64,000 nt of DNA from Clostridia bacterium (GTDB lineage Bacteria; Bacillota; Clostridia; Caldicoprobacterales; Caldicoprobacteraceae), in the NCBI GenBank assembly GCA_017577715.1, contig PKRC01000009.1, positions 1 to 64,000 on the forward strand, read 5' to 3'. The position numbers and the translations under genes were made by a program. A model generated the notes under the pieces. It was not told the DNA's origin and made no database searches. It saw only the letters and a program-made list of their open reading frames with translations. This document shows, one piece after another, positions 45,492 to 53,365 of the stretch. Each line of letters opens with the position of its first letter. Position 1 is the stretch's first letter.

Positions 45492-46130
45492 TCAGCTAAT
45501 GCGTGTCAAAACACCGGCATCCATCTCATAAACGGTATCACATAGTGCCTCTATATCCTCGGCATAATGTGATGACAATATAATGGTAGCTCCTTCCCTA
45601 TTTAATTCCTTGAGCACCTCGCGGATTTCTAAAACGCCCTGCTTATCAAGGCCGTTCATCGGCTCATCCAGAATTAGCAGCTTTGGCCTCTCCATTATGG
45701 CCTGTGCAATTCCTAGCCGGTGCCTCATTCCCAAAGAGTATTTGCTGACATGCTTTTTGAGGTTGGGATCAAGCCCCACGCGCTCAAGAGCTTCACGAAT
45801 CTCTGCATCCGATATCTTCCGCCGTATGGATGCCAGCAGCTTAAGGTTTTTGTATCCGCTTAGTGAGCCGATAAAGCCTGGGTCTTCAACAATGATGCCG
45901 ATCTCTTGAGCTGCTCCTGGCCTCACGGGACGACCGTCTATCAAAATGCTGCCGGAAGTTAATTGCATAAACCCGCAGATGCATTTGAAAAGCACGGTCT
46001 TCCCCGAACCGTTGCGCCCGATTATCCCGTGGATCTTGCCGGTTTCAAATTTGACCGTCACATGATTCAGCGCCACCGTCTCTTTAAACTTTTTTACAGC
46101 ATCCAAAACCTCTACCATATACTCCGCCAC
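45492..46130 (-). CDS. ABC transporter ATPase, BcrA-type
   Basis: A 212-residue ATPase with Walker A GRNGSGKTVLF, signature YSLGMRHRLGIAQ, Walker B LLILDEPMNGLD and SSHYAEDIEAL. The lack of a C-terminal extension and the resemblance to bacitracin-type exporters suggest a drug or peptide exporter. It follows a gene that holds only the tail of a permease, so the transporter is probably non-functional or needs another permease. Confidence 0.85.
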   Translation of the reverse strand: MAEYMVEVLDAVKKFKETVALNHVTVKFETGKIHGIIGRNGSGKTVLFKCICGFMQLTSGSILIDGRPVRPGAAQEIGIIVEDPGFIGSLSGYKNLKLLASIRRKISDAEIREALERVGLDPNLKKHVSKYSLGMRHRLGIAQAIMERPKLLILDEPMNGLDKQGVLEIREVLKELNREGATIILSSHYAEDIEALCDTVYEMDAGVLTRIS

Positions 46131-46131
46131 A

Positions 46132-46887
46132 TCAAGCCCCCCATTCCTGTATATTTATATCTTTTTTACAAAACACTATTACCGAAACTATGCTCATAAA
46201 TAATATCGCTCCCAGCAGACAGAACACCGCATAAGTCGGCGAAGGAATCTCACCTGTATACTTCCAGTTCAGATAGTTCATGCTGGCCCAGCTATACGGT
46301 GAAAAATAATAGATTTTAGGACCAAAGTTTAGAGTACCGGCATAGATTGAAAAATATGACATGAATATAAAGGCGCCGCTTGCTACCAACCCGCTTATCT
46401 TACCGATCACGATATTAAAGCAGAATATAAGCACACCAATGAATACCGATACAAGTTGCGGTATAATCTCCGAGTAATCATCTATCACTACCTGCAAAGC
46501 CTTTGCTGGACTGATCAGCGGTTTGTTCTCTCCGCCCTCAACAATATCAAGTAGATCAATAGCGTAAATTTCTCTTATTCCGTCCCTGGTATAAAAAACG
46601 GTAACATAAGTCACCGGTGTTGTTTCATTTTCACCAAAAGTTGCTTTTGCCCAGTAAATGTTTATAATGGGAATGTCATCAATTACCTGCCGAAAGAAAA
46701 ACACATAACACTCGTCATCCTTAGTGAAAGCAATCTCTTCTTTTCCGCCTGCTTTTTTGTAAAGTTCGTAATGTTCCAGCATGGTTTTCAAATCCATCGA
46801 ATAGGCTTCCGCAACCTCAAGTTCAGGGAACCCCAGGGTATCGTATAAAAGCTTCTCTACTGCTGCAAGGGCATCTTTGTAGCTCAT
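46132..46887 (-). CDS. Chimeric protein: soluble N-terminal part joined to the tail of an ABC-2 permease
   Basis: A 251-residue frame in two unlike parts. Residues 1-~145 are soluble, beta-rich and acidic, without a signal peptide, and look like the C-terminal half of a larger extracytoplasmic protein (YycH/I-like in feel, not certain). Residues ~147-245 hold about three membrane helices and end in VFCKKDINIQEWGA, like the C-terminus of BcrB-type permeases. The ATPase next to it fits the second part. The simplest explanation is an in-frame deletion that fused two genes, losing the permease N-terminus. Confidence 0.6.
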   Translation of the reverse strand: MSYKDALAAVEKLLYDTLGFPELEVAEAYSMDLKTMLEHYELYKKAGGKEEIAFTKDDECYVFFFRQVIDDIPIINIYWAKATFGENETTPVTYVTVFYTRDGIREIYAIDLLDIVEGGENKPLISPAKALQVVIDDYSEIIPQLVSVFIGVLIFCFNIVIGKISGLVASGAFIFMSYFSIYAGTLNFGPKIYYFSPYSWASMNYLNWKYTGEIPSPTYAVFCLLGAILFMSIVSVIVFCKKDINIQEWGA

Positions 46888-46955
46888 ATTTTCACACTAA
46901 ACGTCCACTTGCGACCCTTGCGGTTAAATTTTAACTATGGTTATTAAAGCATTGC

Positions 46956-46983
46956 ACTCTTGAAATGTCATCTGCATAATATA
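46956..46983 (+). promoter_or_regulatory. Candidate sporulation (sigma-K-like) promoter of the laccase
   Basis: AC at 46956-46957 and CATAATATA at 46975-46983, 17 bases apart, fit the sigma-K consensus (AC, 16-17 bases, CATANNNTA), as expected for a coat protein. An alternative sigma-A reading exists in the same bases: TTGAAA (46960) with TATAAC (46982), 16-base spacer. The sequence alone cannot decide. Confidence 0.35.
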
Positions 46984-47025
46984 TAACATGGTATATAATG
47001 AAAGAAATAAAAAAGGTGATATTCT

Positions 47026-48600
47026 ATGTCGCATGACTTGGATGATAAGGAATATTACGAATACAAAGTTGACCCATCAGATCCAAACTCAATCCCGAAG
47101 TTTGTTGATGAACTGCCAATTCCCCAGGTGCTGCAGCCTACAAAGAAACTGAAAGAAGGAGAATACTATGAAGTAAAAATGTTGCAGGTAAAACAAAAAC
47201 TGCACAAATATTTTCCTGAAACTACGGTCTGGGGGTATAACGGCACATACCCCGGCCCCACTATTGAAACGCTAAGGGATCGTACCGTCATGGTCAAATG
47301 GGTTAACTGCCTGCCAAAAAAGCATCTATTGCCGATAGACCGTACCTTGCATGCGACCATTGATACACCCGAAGTACGAACAGTGGTGCATCTTCACGGC
47401 GCACGGGTCTCGCCTGAAAGTGATGGACATCCGGAAGCCTGGTTCACAAAAGGCTATAAAGAGACGGGCCCATTTTTTTCCACGGAAGTATACACGTACA
47501 CCAATCACCAGCAGGCTACAACCTTATGGTATCATGACCATGCGCTGGGAATAACCAGGTTAAACGTATATGCAGGCCTTGCAGGTTTTTATATCATACG
47601 CGATCACCTAGAGCAGAGGCTCAATTTGCCGTCAGGCGAGTATGAAATCCCTCTGCTGATCCAGGACAGGTCGTTTAATAAAAACGGTTCACTGTTTTAT
47701 CCCGCTGAACCGCCTCAGCCAGTACCGGGAGTCTTTCCATCAGTGGTACCGATATTCTTGGGAAATACAATCCTGGTTAACGGCAAGGTATGGCCTTATC
47801 TCAATGTAGAACCGAGGAAGTACCGTTTTAGAATTTTGAACGGATCAAATTCCCGGACATATACGCTGAGGCTATCAAATGGCCAGAAATTCTATCAAAT
47901 AGGAACCGATGGAGGGCTTCTAGAAAGTCCTGTAGAGCTCGATGCACTGACACTTATGCCTGCAGAGAGGGCAGATGTCATTATTGATTTTTCGGGCTCA
48001 AAAGGCAAATATATTATACTGACAAATGATGATACGGATGAAAATACAAGTAATGTCATGCAGTTTAGGGTAGTGCTTCCGCTTAAGGGTAAAGACACCA
48101 GCACAATACCCGAAATACTGTATCCTTTCGAGCGACTAAATGAGAATATGGCTAGCAAGGTCAGAAATCTGACTCTTGATGCGGTACCAGATAGATACGG
48201 TCGTCCATCGTTTCAGCTCGATGGAAAGATGTGGCATGATCCCGTTACCGAGATGCCCGAACTGGGCAGCATCGAAATATGGAATTTGTTGAACCTGACA
48301 GCTTTCCCGCACCCCATCCATGTACACCTGGTGCAGTTCCAAATTTTGGACCGCAGGCCGTTTGACGTAGCGCGCTACAGAAACGCGGGCGAAATTATAT
48401 TTACGGGAGACCCCATCCCACCTGACCCAAACGAAATGGGCTGGAAGGACACCGTGAGGGCTACGCCTGGGCAGATCACAAGGATTATCGCAAAATTTGA
48501 TGGCTATACGGGTGACTATGTGTGGCATTGCCACATTCTGGAACATGAAGACCATGACATGATGCGTCCGTTTAGGGTAATTAAGAGTTACTTCTCATAA
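47026..48600 (+). CDS. Multicopper oxidase, CotA-like spore coat laccase
   Basis: A 524-residue three-cupredoxin-domain oxidase. All four copper-binding motifs are intact: HLHGARV, WYHDHALG, HPIHVHLVQF and HCHILEHEDHDMM. The last is the CotA-type ending, with Met as the likely axial ligand of the type 1 copper. There is no signal peptide, as in CotA, which is assembled on the spore surface from the mother cell. In an anaerobe its oxygen-using activity would matter mainly for the dormant spore. Confidence 0.9.
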   Translation: MSHDLDDKEYYEYKVDPSDPNSIPKFVDELPIPQVLQPTKKLKEGEYYEVKMLQVKQKLHKYFPETTVWGYNGTYPGPTIETLRDRTVMVKWVNCLPKKHLLPIDRTLHATIDTPEVRTVVHLHGARVSPESDGHPEAWFTKGYKETGPFFSTEVYTYTNHQQATTLWYHDHALGITRLNVYAGLAGFYIIRDHLEQRLNLPSGEYEIPLLIQDRSFNKNGSLFYPAEPPQPVPGVFPSVVPIFLGNTILVNGKVWPYLNVEPRKYRFRILNGSNSRTYTLRLSNGQKFYQIGTDGGLLESPVELDALTLMPAERADVIIDFSGSKGKYIILTNDDTDENTSNVMQFRVVLPLKGKDTSTIPEILYPFERLNENMASKVRNLTLDAVPDRYGRPSFQLDGKMWHDPVTEMPELGSIEIWNLLNLTAFPHPIHVHLVQFQILDRRPFDVARYRNAGEIIFTGDPIPPDPNEMGWKDTVRATPGQITRIIAKFDGYTGDYVWHCHILEHEDHDMMRPFRVIKSYFS

Positions 48601-48613
48601 AAATTAGCAATGA

Positions 48614-48638
48614 GCCTCCGAGATGTATCCGGAGGCTT
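48614..48638 (+). terminator. Hairpin after the laccase gene
   Basis: AGCCTCCG (48614-48621) and CGGAGGCT (48631-48638) form a perfect 8-bp stem starting 13 bases after the laccase stop. The following bases are only moderately T-rich. Confidence 0.5.
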
Positions 48639-48641
48639 GTT

Positions 48642-48965
48642 ATCTGTTGAGTGATTTAGCAAGCTCTAATCTTAACCCAAATATTTTTTCCTTATTTGTT
48701 ATAAATTCTTCGATTTCGTCTACACTTTCATAGGTAAAGGCGTCTAAGGTGTCATCGTCGTTGGTGGAAGCAACACGAATCTTTGAGACAAGCATATTCA
48801 TTTTCCGTCCCTATATCTGCAATGAAATCCATAAATATAGCCCCTTGGCCGTCATTCCCTCCAGCTGAGCGAAGTATCGCACATCCTCTTCTGTAAATTC
48901 CAACGTGGAGAGAAGTCGAAAATCATACATTTTCTGGCCATACGCATAGTTTATCCAAACCTTTC
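48642..48965 (-). pseudogene. Remnant of an FtsX-type ABC permease N-terminal region
   Basis: Read on the minus strand, three frames succeed one another: YAYGQKMYDFRLLSTLEFTE followed by EDVRYFAQLEGM; then MDFIADIGTENEYACLK; then KIRVASTNDDDTLDAFTYES with a further tail to a stop at 48650 or so. The first stretch matches the usual opening of the external domain of MacB/FtsX-type permeases (a DFR.LSTLGLT.EDV..L..VEGV pattern). At least two frameshifts separate the pieces and no membrane helices remain. I am fairly sure it is a gene remnant and less sure of the family. Confidence 0.5.
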
Positions 48966-48991
48966 ACGATGACAGAGCTTGTGATCACATA

Positions 48992-50116
48992 TCATAGGCT
49001 AATCGATTCCGGCTTATAATCATCGGGCAATTCCTCTTCGCTTAGAAATTTAAAATTCTCATCGCTCAATATGGGTATGAAAAATTCGTAGGGAATTCTG
49101 GAAAACTCACAGCCATAATTGCTGGCCCCAAACGCCATACCCGCTTTGCTGCCCCAGTTTAAGCCTCTGGCAAACTTTGTATAATTGGAACAATCATGGA
49201 CTACCACATCCCATCTTTCCTCATCGGCTATTTTCATGAGCTTCAAGGTCAGTTCGCGGCTCCAAATAGGTGAAATATAACCAAACCTGGAAATATACAT
49301 ATTTTCACCATAATAGTTGTATATATTGTTCTCATTTAAATGTAATTCTGCACAGTTGATGAAATCCAGCTTTGTTTCCAAAATCATCCGTTTTTTCTTC
49401 AAAAACGCTTCAAAGAATTCGGGCGTCATCGGACTTTCAATGCCTACGCTCTTAATATATTTTTTGGCTATAGCAATATTTTCAATAACCTTGTCCGAAC
49501 AGTTGGAAGCCGCCAGGTTGAAGCGCATCTCGTCAAGACCTGCTTCCCCTAGCGCTTTTAGTGTCTCTTCAGTAGCCAAAGTGCCATTGGTGTATAGGTG
49601 CTGGTAGACCCCGGCATCGCTAAATTTCTTTATAACCGAATAATATTTTTCTATTTCCATAAACGGTTCTAAATAAACATACGAGACGCCAGTGGGCTTT
49701 GGGTAGATGGAAAGTAACAAGTCAATATCCTTCTCATAAAATTTGGTACCCCCTATTTCCCACACCTCTTCACCTACCGGTGGGATATCCTCCAGCCGCC
49801 CATAATCGTAACAGAACTTGCAGTTTAAATTGCATTTATTCGTCTTTCTAATAGCATTGAGGCCGGTGCCAAACAAGCAGGAAATACATCCTTTTGGAAA
49901 TTTATCGTCGTTTCCCACATAATAAGTCCTGTTTTTCAAAGTCTTCAAACCTTTAATTTGAGACATCAATAAATTATTCCTGTGTTCGACTGCGGCTTCG
50001 ATCTGCGCAAAAGTAGAATTGATTATTTCTTGATGTTTTGCACTTATTTCCTCATCTTCCGGCAGCTGCGCAAAAAACTCAAACCACATCAACGCATCTT
50101 TCTTTGAAATCTTCAT
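48992..50116 (-). CDS. Radical SAM protein of unknown function
   Basis: A 374-residue protein. The cluster-binding motif is CNLNCKFCYDYG (C-x3-C-x2-C), preceded by GCISCLFGTG, whose two cysteines might help bind a second cluster. The rest of the barrel shows LYTNGTLATEETLKALGEAG and MRFNLAAS. No precursor peptide or partner enzyme is adjacent. It could modify a protein or small molecule. The gene has a strong AGAGGAGG site and looks intact, although its neighbours on both sides are decayed. Confidence 0.7.
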   Translation of the reverse strand: MKISKKDALMWFEFFAQLPEDEEISAKHQEIINSTFAQIEAAVEHRNNLLMSQIKGLKTLKNRTYYVGNDDKFPKGCISCLFGTGLNAIRKTNKCNLNCKFCYDYGRLEDIPPVGEEVWEIGGTKFYEKDIDLLLSIYPKPTGVSYVYLEPFMEIEKYYSVIKKFSDAGVYQHLYTNGTLATEETLKALGEAGLDEMRFNLAASNCSDKVIENIAIAKKYIKSVGIESPMTPEFFEAFLKKKRMILETKLDFINCAELHLNENNIYNYYGENMYISRFGYISPIWSRELTLKLMKIADEERWDVVVHDCSNYTKFARGLNWGSKAGMAFGASNYGCEFSRIPYEFFIPILSDENFKFLSEEELPDDYKPESISL

Positions 50117-50152
50117 GATTGCCCTCCTCTAGTGCATCTTGCCTTCATGAAT

Positions 50153-50671
50153 TTAAATTGTATCATTTAAATCCATGAAGCGCAACGGTTTTGAAACCAT
50201 ATTTGCCTTTGTCAATTTTGCAGTATCGACAAACCATATGACCGAATCCTTTGATACCAAGCTTTTAATCTTTATCCCTTTCTTTTCAAACGTCTCCTTC
50301 ATCTTGAGTACGTCTGCGCAAGGGAAATTCCTACCATCAAATCCTACCACCTGTCCTGCTGACAAGCTCTTTTCAATGAACTCGATATAATTTGGTATAC
50401 CCTTCTCCATCTTATATAGCTCAAACTCGGTACCGGCAATCTGCTTCTCCGCCTGAATGTAATAGCGCCCATCCGTCCAGAGTATGGCTTTATCAAAAGT
50501 TACCACCACCGTCCCAGCTGAACCGGTAAACCCTGAAATCCATGCTCTCGCTTTAAAATGGGAAGGCACGTATTCATTGAGATGGGGATCAGTACTGGGT
50601 ATTATATAGGCATCAATACCATAAGCTTGCATTTTTCCTCTTAATTTTTCTAGTTTTTCTTTTACTGTCAT
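50153..50671 (-). pseudogene. Truncated Xaa-Pro aminopeptidase (N-terminal creatinase-like domain only)
   Basis: A 172-residue frame beginning with the standard M24B opening (KLRGKMQAYGIDAYIIPSTD, then SGFTGSAGT and WTDGRYYIQAEKQ). Normal proteins of this group are around 590 residues. The frame ends within the first non-catalytic domain (SVIWFVDTAKLTK) and the metal-binding pita-bread domain is entirely missing. A good GGAG site remains. It is most likely an inactive stub left by a deletion. Confidence 0.8.
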
Positions 50672-50804
50672 TATCCATCATCTCCTTTGAAAATTTTCCA
50701 TTATTTCACCAGCTCCGCGATTGCCATACGAATAATTATGTTATAAAAACTCAAAGGAAGCGAAACAAGTGCTTTAGCCTTCATAATGGCCTTTCCACAC
50801 TTCC

Positions 50805-51149
50805 CTAATTGATTTTACTAATCTCTATTTTTATCTTATCATCTGCGGCGTTTATTGAAATAGTTTTGCTTTCGTCTTTTATAATTCCAAGCTGTGTTTC
50901 ATCTTGGTCTTGAATAATATATTCTGCACCGGCAGCCGATACCATCATTTCTACATTTCCTCTAAAAGCAGCAGTATCAATAATTAAATCTATAACGTTT
51001 AAATCGTAATCAGTTATGATTTCGTGATCGCTGGAAAACTGTCCCCTGTCCAAAGTTATACCAAGTTTTAAATCATCCTTTACTATGTAAAATCGCTGCC
51101 TTACTCCGTCTCGAGGCAAAATTTTTAATGTTCCATTTGCCTCCTTCAA
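50805..51149 (-). CDS. Hypothetical 114-residue protein, possibly a fragment
   Basis: A soluble, beta-rich frame with no recognised motif. An AGGAGG site lies at its start, but the only in-frame initiation codon there (TTG at 51149) precedes that site. An ATG placed correctly after it reads only three codons in another frame. This pattern suggests a frameshift near the 5' end. It lies among other damaged genes. Confidence 0.35.
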   Translation of the reverse strand: MKEANGTLKILPRDGVRQRFYIVKDDLKLGITLDRGQFSSDHEIITDYDLNVIDLIIDTAAFRGNVEMMVSAAGAEYIIQDQDETQLGIIKDESKTISINAADDKIKIEISKIN

Positions 51150-51183
51150 TAAGCATCTACTCTTTTAATGCGCTATATTTCAA

Positions 51184-51469
51184 CTATTCCTTTTTAAACT
51201 TATTTGGAATTGTAACTTCAATGAGCCTTACCACATTATTCGTATTATTATTTTCCCAATTGTGCATTTCATTAGAGCGAATATGTACTGAATCTCCTGG
51301 ATATAAATCGTACTTCTGATTTTTGTAGTAATAAGTCAATATACCTTCCAAATATGTAAATGAATTCTTCGCCTTCATGGGAGTACAAGTTGACTTTTTC
51401 GTATGTTTTGCGAGGTAAAATCTCGATCAGACGTGGAAGCATTTCCTTGTCCGATAGGTCTTTTGACAA
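51184..51469 (-). pseudogene. Frameshifted cupin domain of an XRE/cupin-type regulator
   Basis: One frame reads MLPRLIEILPRKTYEKVNLY and SHEGEEFIYI. It then loses register, and a second frame continues EGILTYYYKNQKYDLYPGDS, then NEMHNWENNN and VVRLIEVTIPNKF. Removing one T from the TTT run (plus-strand AAA at 51350-51352) joins them into one cupin domain like that at the C-terminus of XRE-family sugar or amino-acid regulators. The helix-turn-helix part is not visible upstream (51470-51904), where I see no gene. Confidence 0.65.
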
Positions 51470-51904
51470 TCCGTACTGTATAAAGAGGTTTAATCGTTAT
51501 ATTCTTTATCACCTTAAACAATATAATAGCAGGGATCAGCAGATCCAAAAGCAGAAACAGTACAAAAACAGGAAGAAGATTTATAAGCATTTATGGTCCC
51601 TCGGGAGCAGGCATTCAAATCATCAATGTCGACAACATATCCGAATAGGAGAAAACTTAAGGAAATATTTCGGTCATTAAGGGAAGAATATATAAGCACA
51701 TTCCTTTGATTACTCAAGACTTCTGCCTTCCGTGGAGAGATCTAGAATTCAACATGCAGATGGGATTACCTGTGAATTTGTCCCCAGCCATACATCCAGT
51801 TTCTCAATGCGCTTTAAGAGAAGATAAATTGATTTTTTAGGCAATGATGAGCTGGGATACATTGGGAATCTCAACTCTTCATTTTTGATAGAAGTAATAG
51901 ATAG

Positions 51905-52780
51905 CTATATATACTTAAATCCGACCTCATTTAAATCATTGATTATTGATAATAGATCATTGTCGCTGCTATTAACTTCAAGGACAAGTTTGCGACAAAT
52001 GCCGTCATCGAACAATTCCGCAAGTGAAAATAGGAATTCTCTTTTTAATTGGATATCATTGTTAAAATAGCTATTTAAATCGCCGTAATGGGCTATCTTT
52101 CTCCCATTTTCGGAAAATTTTTTACCCCAAAGATGAACCCCACCAATGTATTTTCTGATTATTCTTAACTCATTCAGTAAATCTATAATTAAATGTTTTT
52201 TGCCAATAGTAACATTATGCGCAGTATAGAACTGTGGAACATCAAAAGCTATCTTCAACGAAAGATTTTCTTTCGAAATCCGGTCGCACAGTTCAACCAT
52301 TTGATTTAGTACGGAAATAATAAATTTTCCTCCGCAATAAATAGAACCACAACGGTTTTCAATATAAATATCAGTGGTTGGATATCTACTTTTGATTATT
52401 TCTTCAAACACCTTATACCTTCTAATAAATTCAGAAATGTTATCTGTGTAATCATCAAAAGGTGGGTGTATTTCAATAACCTTAGGGGGGACAAGCTTTT
52501 CTGTCGCTCTTAAAATGAAATTTGCAAACTCTTTAGCCCATAGTTCATTCTTCCATAGTTGAGGTATTCCGCCTTTATGTGAGGTAATAATTTCATCCAA
52601 AGCCTCAAGATAAACATTAGTGAATTTTCTTTTCCCATAGCTATACTCAGTATGAAGAGAATAATCCATAACAGGCTTTATGGTAACAACATCAAAATGC
52701 CCTGCAACTTCCTCTATACTTATCTTAATATTGGGGGGGTAATTACGATTATGATATCTTACCATCTCAAAGACGATCAC
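51905..52780 (-). CDS. TIM-barrel (xylose-isomerase-like) hypothetical protein
   Basis: A protein of about 291 residues with alternating strand-helix units and acidic strand ends typical of sugar-isomerase/AP-endonuclease-2-like barrels: KVIEIHPPFDD, DIYIENRCGS, LKIAFDVPQFY, GGVHLWGKK, KLVLEVNSS. The Glu, Asp, His and Glu in these strands could form a metal site. A GTG at 52780 lying seven bases after GGAGGG is the best start. Substrate unknown. AT content is higher than in the neighbouring housekeeping genes. Confidence 0.5.
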   Translation of the reverse strand: MIVFEMVRYHNRNYPPNIKISIEEVAGHFDVVTIKPVMDYSLHTEYSYGKRKFTNVYLEALDEIITSHKGGIPQLWKNELWAKEFANFILRATEKLVPPKVIEIHPPFDDYTDNISEFIRRYKVFEEIIKSRYPTTDIYIENRCGSIYCGGKFIISVLNQMVELCDRISKENLSLKIAFDVPQFYTAHNVTIGKKHLIIDLLNELRIIRKYIGGVHLWGKKFSENGRKIAHYGDLNSYFNNDIQLKREFLFSLAELFDDGICRKLVLEVNSSDNDLLSIINDLNEVGFKYI

Positions 52781-52935
52781 ACATATTCCCTCCACCTATA
52801 TCCTTCCAATATTGCCAATACCTTCTAGATCATGAAGTCAATTTAATTCTACTAACTTTTTAATGATATAAAACCTATTAATCGTAATCGAAAAAATTTG
52901 CCTCTTTACGTTCAACCACATTAATCATGCATCTG

Positions 52936-52986
52936 TCACTTTATATTCCCATGACACTGGGAATAATATGCAATCGCAACTTTCAT
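52936..52986 (-). pseudogene. Possible flavodoxin N-terminal stub
   Basis: A 16-codon frame with a good AGGAAGAGGTG site reads MKVAIAYYSQCHGNIK and then stops. The pattern resembles the first strand and phosphate loop of flavodoxins (MKIAIVYYS.HGNTK). Nothing of the rest of the gene is visible. Too short to be certain. Confidence 0.25.
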
Positions 52987-53177
52987 AACGACACCTCTTC
53001 CTTTCATTTGCGAAATCGTATTACCTATTTAACGAAATTTATCAAAACAACCCATTGTCTTTTTTGTATCCTGAATAATAACAAAAGAGACTGCAAGTCC
53101 TACATTTAGCATTATTGTTGCTGTGATAACAACCATTTTCACTTCACCAAAAAGAGCCACAATACTGCTCAAAAGCA

Positions 53178-53330
53178 ATGGAAAATATACCTTTTGCGAA
53201 AGCTCTTCTATATTTTAATCTTTCTTTTCTCTTGATATCCTTTGACGATAACTATGAGACAAATTATGATTTATCAATCGTGACCGAGACATTAGAAAAG
53301 AGCTTATTTCACATAGAACAAGCGGCTTAA
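53178..53330 (+). other. Possible 50-residue gene fragment
   Basis: A 50-codon frame from ATG 53178 to TAA 53330 has mixed hydrophobic and helical composition and ends ETLEKSLFHIEQAA. It has no ribosome site. It could be the C-terminal remnant of a regulator once divergent from the MATE gene, since TetR proteins often sit there. The remainder of 52987-53365 shows no intact gene. Confidence 0.2.
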
Positions 53331-53365
53331 GTTAATACCTTAGGGTGTTCTTTTAACCTTACATT

